Origin: Pseudanabaena sp. M53BS1SP1A06MG
GTDB taxonomy: Bacteria; Cyanobacteriota; Cyanobacteriia; Pseudanabaenales; Pseudanabaenaceae
NCBI GenBank assembly: GCA_020404105.1
Contig: JADBWH010000046.1
Span: 1 to 43,240, forward strand
Direction: 5' to 3'
Length of the DNA stretch: 43,240 nt
The notes beneath the pieces were generated by a model that worked only from the letters and a program-made list of their open reading frames with translations, did not search any database and was not told where the DNA came from. The first letter of the stretch is position 1. Each line of letters opens with the position of its first letter. The translations under genes were made by a program, and so were the position numbers. Shown here in pieces: positions 36,160 through 43,240 of this stretch.

Positions 36160-37506
36160 TTATGGCTTGGACTTTGTTTCTGGTAATTTCACAAACACAC
36201 GATCACCAACTTTTGCGCCACTTAAAATTTGGGTTTGATTATCTACCGTTGTACCAATGGTCACAGCTTGGAACTTAGGCTTACCTTTTTCATCAGCAAT
36301 TAGCAAACCAGGTATTCCTTCTTGCGTAACGATCGCCACAGTTGGCACAACTAGTGCTTTATCAATTTTTTGACCAATAAAGCGCAAATCAGTATTCATG
36401 CCTGATTGTAACTTATCCTTACCAGTTTCTAAGGTGACTCGCACTTGGAAGGACGTAACATTCTGTTCAATAATTGCTTCAGGGGCAATTAAGCGCACCT
36501 TTCCCTTAAATACTTCTGATGGAAAAGCATCGGCGACAATTTCCACTTCTTGACCAATTCTGATTTGTGAAATATCGACTTCAGGAACCTTGGCAATAAT
36601 TTCTAAACCATTGGCGATCGCCACAATCGAAGTAGAAGTTGACGAATTAGTTGAGGAGGCTGTAGTTGTAGGTGTAACAAAGGCTCCAGCATTGGCATAT
36701 TTTTGAGTGATAATCCCAGCAAAGGGAGCACGTATAATTGTGTCTTCTATTTGCACCTCGATAAGTCTAATCCCTGCGATCGCTTGAGCGAGCTGAGCTT
36801 CTGCTTGAGCAATATCTTCACCTCGGCTACCATTGCGTACCTCATCAAATTGACGATTTGCTTCAGCTAGATTAGCTTCAGCGGTGAGCACATCTGCCTG
36901 TGTACTGCGATCATCTGTTATTACCTCATCAAGACGATCACGAGAAATGGCTCCTTCAGCTTGTAAATTGCGATATCGGGAAGTTCGCATACTATTTAAA
37001 GCTAATCGCGATCGGGCTGCTTCTACTCTCCCTCTTGCTGATTCCACTCTTGCTTGGGCTGCCGCTATATCTTCTGGTCGGCTACCATTACGTAGTTTTG
37101 CTAAATTCGCTTCGAGGGCAGCAGCGTTAGCTTGCGCTTGATAGAGTTGAGGAATAAGATTGGAGTTATCCATCCTAGCAATGATTTGCCCCTTAGATAC
37201 CCTCGCACCTTGTTCAACTAATAATTCAGCGAGTTTACCTGCTTGTTTGGGACTAAGGTTAACAGTTTCTATAGGTACAACTGAACCGCTAGCTTTGATT
37301 TTTATAGCTAAGGACTTAGATTCAACTAGCTCAGTTTTATTGGCTGTATTTACGCCCTGATTAGAGCCAGTCAAAGCTCTAAAAGCTGTAAATCCACCAC
37401 CTATCAGCACTAAAGCTAGAACCACAATGATCCAAGGATTTTTCCAAGTTTTTTTGAGATTACGGGCTTCTTTGATTTCTTGTTTCTTGGAAACAGTAGT
37501 TTGCAT
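36160..37506 (-). CDS. HlyD/RND-type efflux periplasmic adaptor subunit
   Basis: The 448-residue protein has a cytoplasmic N-terminus, one membrane anchor (about 25-45), a lipoyl-like hairpin domain split around a long coiled coil (about 120-260), and a beta-barrel plus membrane-proximal domain. The coiled coil contains two similar units beginning RNGSRPEDIAAAQA and RNGSRGEDIAQAEA. The motif IIRAPFAGIIT near 250 is typical. Such adaptors join an inner-membrane pump (ABC MacB-like or RND) to the outer membrane. No pump gene is next to it, so its partner is not known. Confidence 0.92.
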   Translation of the reverse strand: MQTTVSKKQEIKEARNLKKTWKNPWIIVVLALVLIGGGFTAFRALTGSNQGVNTANKTELVESKSLAIKIKASGSVVPIETVNLSPKQAGKLAELLVEQGARVSKGQIIARMDNSNLIPQLYQAQANAAALEANLAKLRNGSRPEDIAAAQARVESARGRVEAARSRLALNSMRTSRYRNLQAEGAISRDRLDEVITDDRSTQADVLTAEANLAEANRQFDEVRNGSRGEDIAQAEAQLAQAIAGIRLIEVQIEDTIIRAPFAGIITQKYANAGAFVTPTTTASSTNSSTSTSIVAIANGLEIIAKVPEVDISQIRIGQEVEIVADAFPSEVFKGKVRLIAPEAIIEQNVTSFQVRVTLETGKDKLQSGMNTDLRFIGQKIDKALVVPTVAIVTQEGIPGLLIADEKGKPKFQAVTIGTTVDNQTQILSGAKVGDRVFVKLPETKSKP

Positions 37507-37671
37507 CGAAATTTAAGTCTTATAAAGCTATTAGCATAGAGTTTCAACATTTAAGTACTAACTTACGTTAGTTCTTCTAATTTTACATCACCCCCTAGGA
37601 GCATAAGTAACTTAGCATCGATATAAACTAAAATGGGATTATTGTTTTGCTAACTATACAAGCTACACAAT

Positions 37672-37766
37672 ATAGCGTTTACAAGTCTGGTGAAGTACAG
37701 GTTGTTTCCCCGTCTTTGGCGGGGAAACATAGACTATGCACCTCGCTTGCTTGAAAAACGCTCATA
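37672..37766. repeat. Palindromic dispersed repeat, copy 2 (inverted)
   Basis: This is the reverse-orientation relative of 19373-19464. It begins ATAGCGTTTACAAGTCTGG, contains the GTTTCCCCG-type central hairpin with TTT loop, and ends near AAACGCTCAT. It ends 15 bases before the stop codon of the M48 protease gene. The rest of the 275-base gap (37507-37781) holds nothing I can name. Confidence 0.75.
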
Positions 37767-37781
37767 GCGCAAAGTTCTGGA

Positions 37782-38753
37782 TTAACGTTTAAGGCGATTG
37801 ATTTCGGCTTGTAGTTCATCGATTTGACGCTTGAGACGTTCAGATTCAGTTTCCGTTTGCTTCGCGTCATTAGGACTAGAAACATCGACAGCACCTGTAG
37901 TATCGCCTCGCTTATAATTACCAGATTGTATATGGTGATATTCCTCTGATTCAGCCCACTCACGGATGTAGTGAACGCGCTCGACAGGGAACGGATGGCT
38001 GAGCATTGAACCTGCACCAAATCCGTTGTAGAGCATGAACTTATAAATTTGATTGAGATTATCTTTATCAAGCTCTTGATAAGCTTCCGATTGGCGGATA
38101 AATTCAGGCAAGCTTAATTCATGAGTAAATGCTGAACTTCCACCTGATAACTTCATCATCGTGGAGAGAACTGTATTCAGTTCATCAGTGACTAATAAAG
38201 CGGCGCGATCGCTGGACAGTTCCGCCTTACGTCGCCATTCAAAAAAGGCATAAATTAACCCACTGCTAACTAATCCGCCTAAACCAAAGGTCATTTCGCT
38301 TAAGGTTGATACAATACTCATTACCCACATTGCCATTTGGATTAAGACTGTATGACCGCATTTAATATGCCCAAGTTCATGGGCAAGCACAGCACGAATT
38401 TCCTCTTCTGTGAGCAGGTCTAATAGTCCTGTATTAATCACAATGTAAGGGTGATCTTTACCGAGAGCATAGCTATTTGCTGTGGGATTTTGGGAGACAA
38501 AGAGAACGGGCTCAGGCTGAACATCCAGATCGGCAACACATTCGCGAAAAATGCGATGGATCGTAGCATATTGTCGATGACTTACCTGAATGCTATTACC
38601 AATGTGGTAAATCGTCTGCGGACGCTCGTACATAAACTCCACAAATTTCCCTGCCACGAGGTCAAAACCGGGGACGCTGCGGAGGGCTTGTTCGGCTTGG
38701 CGATCGAGGGGATGTCGAAAGGCTTCGCTAGAAATGCCTGTATAACGTGGCAT
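37782..38753 (-). CDS. M48-family zinc metalloprotease (HtpX-like)
   Basis: Peptidases of this family degrade misfolded membrane or secreted proteins. The 323-residue protein has the zinc motif HELGH at 125-129, a third ligand in RRKAELSSDRAAL (Glu near 178), and a hydrophobic stretch between them (about 135-170). The C-terminus has a charged coiled coil (ESERLKRQIDELQAEINRL). It lacks the four-helix membrane topology of true HtpX at the N-terminus, so 'M48 family' is safer. The ATG is at 38753. Confidence 0.9.
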   Translation of the reverse strand: MPRYTGISSEAFRHPLDRQAEQALRSVPGFDLVAGKFVEFMYERPQTIYHIGNSIQVSHRQYATIHRIFRECVADLDVQPEPVLFVSQNPTANSYALGKDHPYIVINTGLLDLLTEEEIRAVLAHELGHIKCGHTVLIQMAMWVMSIVSTLSEMTFGLGGLVSSGLIYAFFEWRRKAELSSDRAALLVTDELNTVLSTMMKLSGGSSAFTHELSLPEFIRQSEAYQELDKDNLNQIYKFMLYNGFGAGSMLSHPFPVERVHYIREWAESEEYHHIQSGNYKRGDTTGAVDVSSPNDAKQTETESERLKRQIDELQAEINRLKR

Positions 38754-38976
38754 AGGTGTTGATATCTATTGAGATATAGATGATTCCCTACATTTTATCG
38801 CAAAGTTAATGAGCTTAGTTAATGCTAACTAGAGAGCCAATTGCTTGTATATACGGAGAACTTGCAAATAAGGATTGAGTTACGTACCACAGTTGATCAA
38901 CGCTTTACCAAAGATGAATTTGAGTAGATCGAGAATAGGTTAATCGTTATCAACAATGGCTAGAGTAATGCAAACA

Positions 38977-39005
38977 AAAAAGGAGTCGCTAAGCGACTCC
39001 TTTTT
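38977..39005 (-). terminator. Intrinsic terminator of ndhN
   Basis: GGAGTCGC-TAA-GCGACTCC with flanking A-run and T-run lies directly after the ndhN stop codon. It works on both strands. The apex is GCTAAGC. Confidence 0.88.
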
Positions 39006-39006
39006 G

Positions 39007-39456
39007 TTAGGCGGCAACTGCTTGTTTGAGTGATTGCCAAGTAACTTGGCGATCGCTACCAGTTTCGATCACGATTTTGACACGAGGATCGCGATCAGGG
39101 ATTTGACTTAAAGTTTCTAATTCTTGTTTCGATAGATACTTTCCTTCGATCAGCCAAACAACTAAGCCCTTGGATTTAGCTGGTAAAGAATTGAGTCGAA
39201 ATTGAATAGCGGGAGGAATAAAATAAGTACGAATCTCAGTTTTGCCAAGGTGAGAGGGACGCACACCATGAACACCTGTGAGGTAGCTATTTACATCACC
39301 CAGACCACGAGCGGTGATGAAGAGGATTTCATAACCTGCATTTTTTAGGCGAAGTTGGTAGCGCCCTTCATAACCACCTTCAGGAGGAACTTGTATTGCT
39401 AAAGCGCCTGCTTTTTCTAGGTCTTTGACAATTTTATCGGTTGCAATCAATGGCAT
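39007..39456 (-). CDS. ndhN: NAD(P)H-quinone oxidoreductase subunit N
   Basis: NdhN is a peripheral subunit of the cyanobacterial/plastid NDH-1 complex, which carries cyclic and respiratory electron flow in thylakoids. The 149-residue protein matches the family: a start LEKAGALAIQVPPEGGYEGR, then ARGLGDVNSYLTGVHGVRP-HLGK near 48-70, and KSKGLVVWLIEGKYLS near 93. Length fits the family. It is one of the clearest signs that the host is a cyanobacterium. Confidence 0.94.
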   Translation of the reverse strand: MPLIATDKIVKDLEKAGALAIQVPPEGGYEGRYQLRLKNAGYEILFITARGLGDVNSYLTGVHGVRPSHLGKTEIRTYFIPPAIQFRLNSLPAKSKGLVVWLIEGKYLSKQELETLSQIPDRDPRVKIVIETGSDRQVTWQSLKQAVAA

Positions 39457-39597
39457 CGTGACATCCTATGCTGAACGCTAAACTATAGAGCTAACAGTAT
39501 TTTATACCTAGAAAGCAAAAGGATACTCAAAGCTTACTTATCATATTGATTGAAAAGTACGCTAGCAAGGTTGACTTACTTATTATTTAACTACTTG

Positions 39598-39981
39598 TTA
39601 CTCAACTACTTGCACATCAATATCAATCGTGCCAGGAGGTGTAATCCGTACAAATTTATTTTGTTGCTCTTGCAAGGGTTCGCCACAGTTAGGACATTGA
39701 AATTGAGTAGCTCTAGAGGCTGTAAAGCTTGCATCACATACGGGACATTCTGCTGTTATGATGCTACGTTTTACCCACCATTGTAAGCCGAAAAAAGCAA
39801 TTATTGGGACAAAGGTGAGCAGACCAATCAAGATAAAGAAAGAGTTAACAAGCCAACCTAGCCCAATCGTACTAAGTGTCCAGAAGATAAGTAATGTCGT
39901 GAGCCAAAACCTTACCCCTGACCAACGATCTCCATCTCCTCCAGATCCGTTGGGCAGATTGCCAAATGTGTAGTATCTCAT
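39598..39981 (-). CDS. Zinc-ribbon membrane protein, function unknown
   Basis: From the ATG at 39981 the protein has 127 residues: MRYYTFGNLPNGSGG, then two hydrophobic segments (about 25-70), then a zinc ribbon CPVC-x(12)-CPNC and an acidic tail. An upstream start at 40146 is possible but adds a leader unlike the rest. The zinc ribbon after membrane spans is seen in uncharacterised cyanobacterial proteins; chloroplast relatives may exist. No enzyme motif. Confidence 0.75.
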   Translation of the reverse strand: MRYYTFGNLPNGSGGDGDRWSGVRFWLTTLLIFWTLSTIGLGWLVNSFFILIGLLTFVPIIAFFGLQWWVKRSIITAECPVCDASFTASRATQFQCPNCGEPLQEQQNKFVRITPPGTIDIDVQVVE

Positions 39982-40121
39982 GAGTTTAATCCCTATAGTT
40001 TTATGCTTATTGGCTGTAGCGATCGTAACACTCTTATCTAATGTAGCTATTTTGCCATTGGGTATGGATAACCGCAAACTAAAATATTTATGAATTACAG
40101 CGCTTTGCGCTGACTTAAGAT

Positions 40122-40174
40122 CCAGAAGATTTTTTGAAAGCGGCACTTTGTAACGCTTTCAAAAAATCTTCTGG
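40122..40174. terminator. Long hairpin, 21-bp perfect arms
   Basis: CCAGAAGATTTTTTGAAAGCG at 40122-40142 (21 bases) pairs perfectly with 40154-40174 around GCACTTTGTAA. It is one of two tandem hairpins between pyrD and the zinc-ribbon gene. Confidence 0.7.
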
Positions 40175-40179
40175 GTTAG

Positions 40180-40225
40180 AGCAAAATTTTTGTGGTGCGG
40201 TAAAGCCACACTACAAAAATTTGCT
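40180..40225 (-). terminator. Second long hairpin, at the 3' end of pyrD
   Basis: AGCAAAATTTTTGTGGTG and its near-complement (CACTACAAAAATTTGCT) enclose CGG-TAAAG-CC. It lies just beyond the pyrD stop codon and probably ends its transcript. Confidence 0.7.
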
Positions 40226-40230
40226 GAAGC

Positions 40231-41343
40231 CTAACGGTGGTCTAGACCGATCGCTTGTTGAATATTATCTAAACCATTGGCTTCGAGCTTAGTGACCAAG
40301 CCTTGCAAAATTTGTTTCACTACTAAAGGTCCTTCATAAATTAAACCTGTGTAGACCTGCACGATCGCTGCACCAGCTGTGATCTTTTGCCAAGCATCAT
40401 CGGTGTTGAAAATACCACCGACACCGATGATCGGTAAACTACCATTGGTGTTTTGCCAGATCAGATTTATAACAGCTAAAGAGCGATCTCGTAGGGGTTG
40501 ACCACTGATACCACCTGCTTCCTCGGTGACAGGTTTACCTGTTATTGATAGATGTGTAGTTGTTAAATTTTGGCGTGAAATGGTTGTATTTGTCGCAATA
40601 ATTCCAGCCACTCCGTAGGCCTGACTAACTTGGACTATTTCGATAATGTCGGCATCATTCAAGTCAGGAGCAATTTTAACCAGAATTGGTTTATTGGCGG
40701 TATTAATTGGTTGCAATTCTGCAAGGATGCCACATAACTGGTCAGTTGCCTGTAGATCTCGTAAATTGGGAGTATTCGGAGAACTCACATTGACCACAAA
40801 GTAATCGCCAAAATTGTAGAGTGATCGCAAACTTTCGGCATAGTCAAATTTGGCATCTGCAAGTTCGGTAACTTTGGATTTACCAAGGTTGATGCCGAGG
40901 GGAATACTAAGCTTATGATCTGCCAAATAATTTTGGATGGCGATCGCGGTTGCGGATGCACCACGATTGTTAAAGCCCATACGATTAAGAACTGCATGAT
41001 CGCTTGGCAAACGAAATAGCCTTGGTTGAGGATTGCCCGACTGTGCCTTTGCGGTAATTGTCCCCACTTCTGCAAAACCGAAACCTAAATGTTCCCACGC
41101 CCCGATCGCTTCAGCGTTTTTATCGAATCCAGCAGCTAAGCCCACAGGATTCGCAAATTTCAAGTTCCATAGGGTTTGTGAGAGCCGCCCATCGTTATAG
41201 CAAAAGCTAGATTTTGCGATCATTTGTAATGCTGATGAGTTACTAACTTGCCGGCAAGTGGCGATCGCCAAATGATGAGCTAATTCAGGAGCAAGAGAAA
41301 ACAGCAGGGGGCGTACCCCATATTGATAGGCAAAGTTAAGCAT
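40231..41343 (-). CDS. pyrD: Dihydroorotate dehydrogenase (quinone), class 2
   Basis: PyrD oxidises dihydroorotate to orotate in pyrimidine synthesis and passes electrons to membrane quinone via FMN. The 370-residue protein has the N-terminal amphipathic extension of class 2 enzymes (MLNFAYQYGVRPLLFSL), FANPVGLAAGFDKNAE near 63-78, FGFAEVGTITAKAQSGNPQPR, the catalytic serine region VNVSSPNTPNLRDLQ near 185, and VGVGGIFNTDDAWQKI near 316. All are as in known enzymes. Confidence 0.96.
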   Translation of the reverse strand: MLNFAYQYGVRPLLFSLAPELAHHLAIATCRQVSNSSALQMIAKSSFCYNDGRLSQTLWNLKFANPVGLAAGFDKNAEAIGAWEHLGFGFAEVGTITAKAQSGNPQPRLFRLPSDHAVLNRMGFNNRGASATAIAIQNYLADHKLSIPLGINLGKSKVTELADAKFDYAESLRSLYNFGDYFVVNVSSPNTPNLRDLQATDQLCGILAELQPINTANKPILVKIAPDLNDADIIEIVQVSQAYGVAGIIATNTTISRQNLTTTHLSITGKPVTEEAGGISGQPLRDRSLAVINLIWQNTNGSLPIIGVGGIFNTDDAWQKITAGAAIVQVYTGLIYEGPLVVKQILQGLVTKLEANGLDNIQQAIGLDHR

Positions 41344-41474
41344 AGATTTTATATTTTTAAGTACATCGCGTTTCTTGCGCTGTACTTGGTCTCATAATTC
41401 ATTTATATCAAGGATGTTGGCGATTACCAAATATGCTTGGTTTCACAATAAGGAATATATGGTAGTCATGCAAT

Positions 41475-41515
41475 GTAATTATGTTGCGAGCGCGAAGCGC
41501 CCACAACATAATTAC
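41475..41515. terminator. Hairpin with GCGAAGC apex
   Basis: GTAATTATGTTG (41475-41486) and CAACATAATTAC (41504-41515) are perfect arms and GCGC-GAA-GCGC forms the apex. Its 3' arm is also the start of the 35-bp repeat at 41504. It lies in the 417-base gap between divergent pyrD and the IMPase-like gene. Confidence 0.65.
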
Positions 41516-41538
41516 TAAAAAAATTACTTTGCAGCACT
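41504..41538. repeat. 35-bp dispersed repeat, copy 2
   Basis: It matches 31995-32029 with a single C/T difference. Here its first 12 bases serve as the 3' arm of a hairpin, while the copy at 31995 has no such 5' arm. Confidence 0.75.
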
Positions 41539-41597
41539 ACCTTTACATCTTTACAACTGCGAGTTTATATGAAGCGAGCCTCTGTGATGCTAATTTG

Positions 41598-41627
41598 AGT
41601 GATTCGGAATTACGAGTGCGAATCACT
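41598..41627. promoter_or_regulatory. Inverted repeat in the leader region of the IMPase-like gene
   Basis: AGTGATTCG (41598-41606) and CGAATCACT (41619-41627) form perfect 9-bp arms around a 12-base loop, 134 bases before the ATG at 41761. It could be an operator or an RNA hairpin. No known site is matched. Confidence 0.35.
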
Positions 41628-41760
41628 TAGGTTCCGATTTCGCTTGTGTGAATTTCCAAAAGACAAACTTAATTGGCCGCAAAATTTGCTGATGTTGTCA
41701 CGGATGTAATCCAAGCCCAAGAGATAGATTTTTGGGTATTATCTAGAATTAAACATTTTT

Positions 41761-42573
41761 ATGAATAATTGGCAACAAATTCTTCCCTTTATCCAAGAAC
41801 TGACTAAACAAGTTGGAGATCGCCTGCTGCGTGATTTTGAACAGGCACGAGTTGCGATTGCTAAAGATGATGGTAGCCTCGTCACCAAAAGCGATCAATG
41901 GGCGGATGCTTATATCAAGGCGGCTTTAGAAAAAAAATTTCCTGATTTTGGAGTTTTAACGGAAGAATCAACGCAAGTCTTACCTGATCGCGAATGGGCT
42001 TGGGTCGTTGATCCCCTTGATGGCACAACCAACTTCGCAAGGGGAATTCCGATTTGGGGAATTTCCTTAGGACTATTACATCGTGGTACACCTGTGTTTG
42101 GTTATGTCGCGATACCGCCATTACGTCAAAATATCTATGGTTGGTCAGATGAGCATGGCTCCGCCGCATTTTTGAATGACAATCCCATTCTTTTATTATC
42201 AGAATCTCCTGATCCTCATGCCCTTGGTAATTACTTTTTTAGCGCCTGTTCCCGTAGTCTTGAAAAGATGGGCAGAGCGAAATTCCCTTTTAAGTTAAGA
42301 ATGTTAGGAGTAGCTAGTTACAATATTTTGACGGTTGCACTTGGCTCTACCATTGGCGCAGTAGAAGCAACTCCCAAAATTTGGGATATTGCGGCAGTTT
42401 GGGTCGTCCTAAAAGCGATCGGGGCGATTTGGATTCCTTTAGAAGCATCGTCAAACATATTTCCATTAGAGATGGGCAAAAATTACAGTAGTCGCAGTTT
42501 CCCAACTTTAGTAATTAGCCATCATGAGTTATTGCCAATGGCGCAGGAAATTGTCAAACCATTCTATAAATAA
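41761..42573 (+). CDS. Inositol monophosphatase family protein
   Basis: These Mg-dependent phosphatases act on inositol phosphate, histidinol phosphate, fructose bisphosphate or PAP. The 270-residue protein has VLTEES (metal-binding Glu), VVDPLDGTTNFARG near 83 and the C-terminal KIWDIAAVWVVLKAIG with the third metal aspartate, so the active site is complete. The true substrate cannot be read from the sequence. The 'GIPIWGISLGLL' segment fits the general IMPase subgroup. The ATG at 41761 has no strong ribosome-binding site. Confidence 0.92.
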   Translation: MNNWQQILPFIQELTKQVGDRLLRDFEQARVAIAKDDGSLVTKSDQWADAYIKAALEKKFPDFGVLTEESTQVLPDREWAWVVDPLDGTTNFARGIPIWGISLGLLHRGTPVFGYVAIPPLRQNIYGWSDEHGSAAFLNDNPILLLSESPDPHALGNYFFSACSRSLEKMGRAKFPFKLRMLGVASYNILTVALGSTIGAVEATPKIWDIAAVWVVLKAIGAIWIPLEASSNIFPLEMGKNYSSRSFPTLVISHHELLPMAQEIVKPFYK

Positions 42574-42574
42574 G

Positions 42575-42607
42575 AATAAGTAGTGCTGCGAAGCAGTTTT
42601 ACTTATT
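42575..42607 (+). terminator. Hairpin after the IMPase-like gene, GCGAAGC apex
   Basis: AATAAGTA and TACTTATT form outer arms and CTGC-GAA-GCAG the apex. It begins one base after the stop codon of the IMPase-like gene. Confidence 0.65.
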
Positions 42608-42697
42608 TATTAGAAATTTGTGGGAGCATCTCAATTAAGCATTGAGTAAATATATAGATAATTCAAATAAAAACTACAACTTCAATTGCGCTCAGCT

Positions 42698-42744
42698 AAC
42701 TTACACCGAGGGCTGAGCGAAGTCGAAGCCCTTGGTGTTAAGTT
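42698..42744. repeat. Hairpin of the GAGCGAAGTCGAAG repeat class
   Basis: AACTTACACCGAGGGCT pairs with AGCCCTTGGTGTTAAGTT (one unpaired base) around GAGCGAAGTCGA. The loop word is common in intergenic repeats of cyanobacteria. It lies 35 bases before the end of the convergent MpaB-family gene and may be a terminator. Confidence 0.6.
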
Positions 42745-42779
42745 CAAAACAACTATACTTAAGAGAATAGAAGTAATCA

Positions 42780-43240
42780 TTAGCAATCTCTAGAGAATGT
42801 ACCTAGTTCTTCAATTTGGTAACCTTCAGGATAAGATGGACGCTTGCGATGAGTGCCTAGCAGAGGTTCGCGACGTTCAGGCAAAAAGCCGACAATTTTG
42901 CCGCGTAATTTTAGAGTCCCTGTAACCATTTTGCGTAAAAAGATAGGTGGACAAGGAAGCGAAAGTGCAGCCATTAAAGGGTCATCAATGGCTGCATAAA
43001 TCATAGGTCTGCCCAGTGACCATAGTAATCGTGGTAAATAAAAACTTAAAAATAAATTTACCGTCACTTTCGCGATGATGCGGTTTGAAGGTGCAAGTGC
43101 AAAATGCTTCTGCTCGTAATTTCGATTAAACTGCTCAAATTGATCAAAATTCTCAGGAATATCACGAATATGCATCCGTAAGCCCACCTCTCGATAAAAG
43201 TAAAAACAAGCTAGTTGCTCATTACGAGTTAGCGATCGCC
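42780..43240 (-). CDS. Oxygenase MpaB / rubber-oxygenase family protein (DUF2236), C-terminal part
   Basis: The minus-strand frame is open to the right edge of the window, so the N-terminus is missing. The visible 150 or so residues include YFYREVGLRMHIRDIP near the edge, then NYEQKHFALAPSNR, a hydrophobic segment and a basic tail (RREPLLGTHRKRPSYPEGY). FYREVGLRMGI-DIP and NRxYE are typical of the C-terminal half of the MpaB_C family (haem-dependent oxygenases). The catalytic histidines would be outside the window. Function uncertain. Confidence 0.7.
   Translation of the reverse strand, partial: RSLTRNEQLACFYFYREVGLRMHIRDIPENFDQFEQFNRNYEQKHFALAPSNRIIAKVTVNLFLSFYLPRLLWSLGRPMIYAAIDDPLMAALSLPCPPIFLRKMVTGTLKLRGKIVGFLPERREPLLGTHRKRPSYPEGYQIEELGTFSRDC

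Noticed and set aside
37679-38071. 130-codon minus-strand frame overlapping the M48 protease gene and the repeat at 37672
   Set aside because: It runs through the palindromic repeat and the protease C-terminus in another frame; composition is not protein-like.

Overview
The window reads as a chromosomal segment of a cyanobacterium, probably Pseudanabaena-like (inference). The evidence is the NDH-1 subunit NdhN (a subunit of the cyanobacterial/plastid complex), a ClpB1-type disaggregase of 872 residues, a Hanks-type kinase and a NACHT-type ATPase of cyanobacterial style, many HIP1 octamers (GCGATCGC), AT-rich spacers, and small palindromic repeats between genes. No phage, plasmid or CRISPR block is visible.

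Layout. 1-120 holds a fragment of an IS630-like transposase. 179-2797 is clpB on the minus strand, followed by a 1.1 kb AT-rich gap with a duplicated, apparently structured non-coding element (3177-3352 and 3523-3694). 3891-5918 carries aat and a serine/threonine kinase gene broken by a single-base frameshift. 6259-7254 is ilvC. 7330-9293 is a two-gene ATPase/HNH module of Septu (PtuA/PtuB) type. 9426-11255 is the cell-elongation transpeptidase PBP2, divergent from an RsbW-like anti-sigma gene; a (p)ppGpp synthetase/hydrolase and two Uma2-family genes follow. 15.9-18.6 kb looks like a decayed polymorphic-toxin (RHS) locus: an RHS-repeat scrap, a large ankyrin protein and an acyl-carrier-like protein flanked by 96-bp direct repeats. 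18.6-21.8 kb holds a polyphosphate-glucokinase-like gene and a NACHT gene that has lost its P-loop region. 22-31 kb is mainly housekeeping: ABC ATPase, an 8-oxoguanine-deaminase-like enzyme, tRNA-Val, asparaginase, hydrolase, YkgJ-type protein, a phospholipase-D-like protein with an EF-hand, and rimO. 31.5-43.2 kb carries a STAS protein, a ketosynthase/BioY pair, gltD, an HlyD-type adaptor, an M48 protease, ndhN, a zinc-ribbon membrane protein, pyrD, an inositol-monophosphatase-family gene and the end of an MpaB-family oxygenase gene.

How parts may work together. The RsbW-like kinase and the STAS protein are the two halves of a partner-switching module, though 20 kb apart. The PtuA/PtuB pair and the broken NACHT gene are both defence-type genes. 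Regulatory sites seen by eye include a perfect CRP-type palindrome (27669-27684), a triple HLR1-like array expected for RpaB (31169-31196), and palindromes ahead of the NACHT gene and gltD.

The most unusual signal is the duplicated element between clpB and aat. Two copies about 72% identical without gaps keep a 6-bp stem with two compensatory base-pair changes and a 12-nt loop, and each is followed at nearly the same distance by a long but unrelated hairpin. A second theme is hairpins whose apex is GCTAAGC or GCGAAGC while the arms are unique to each site.
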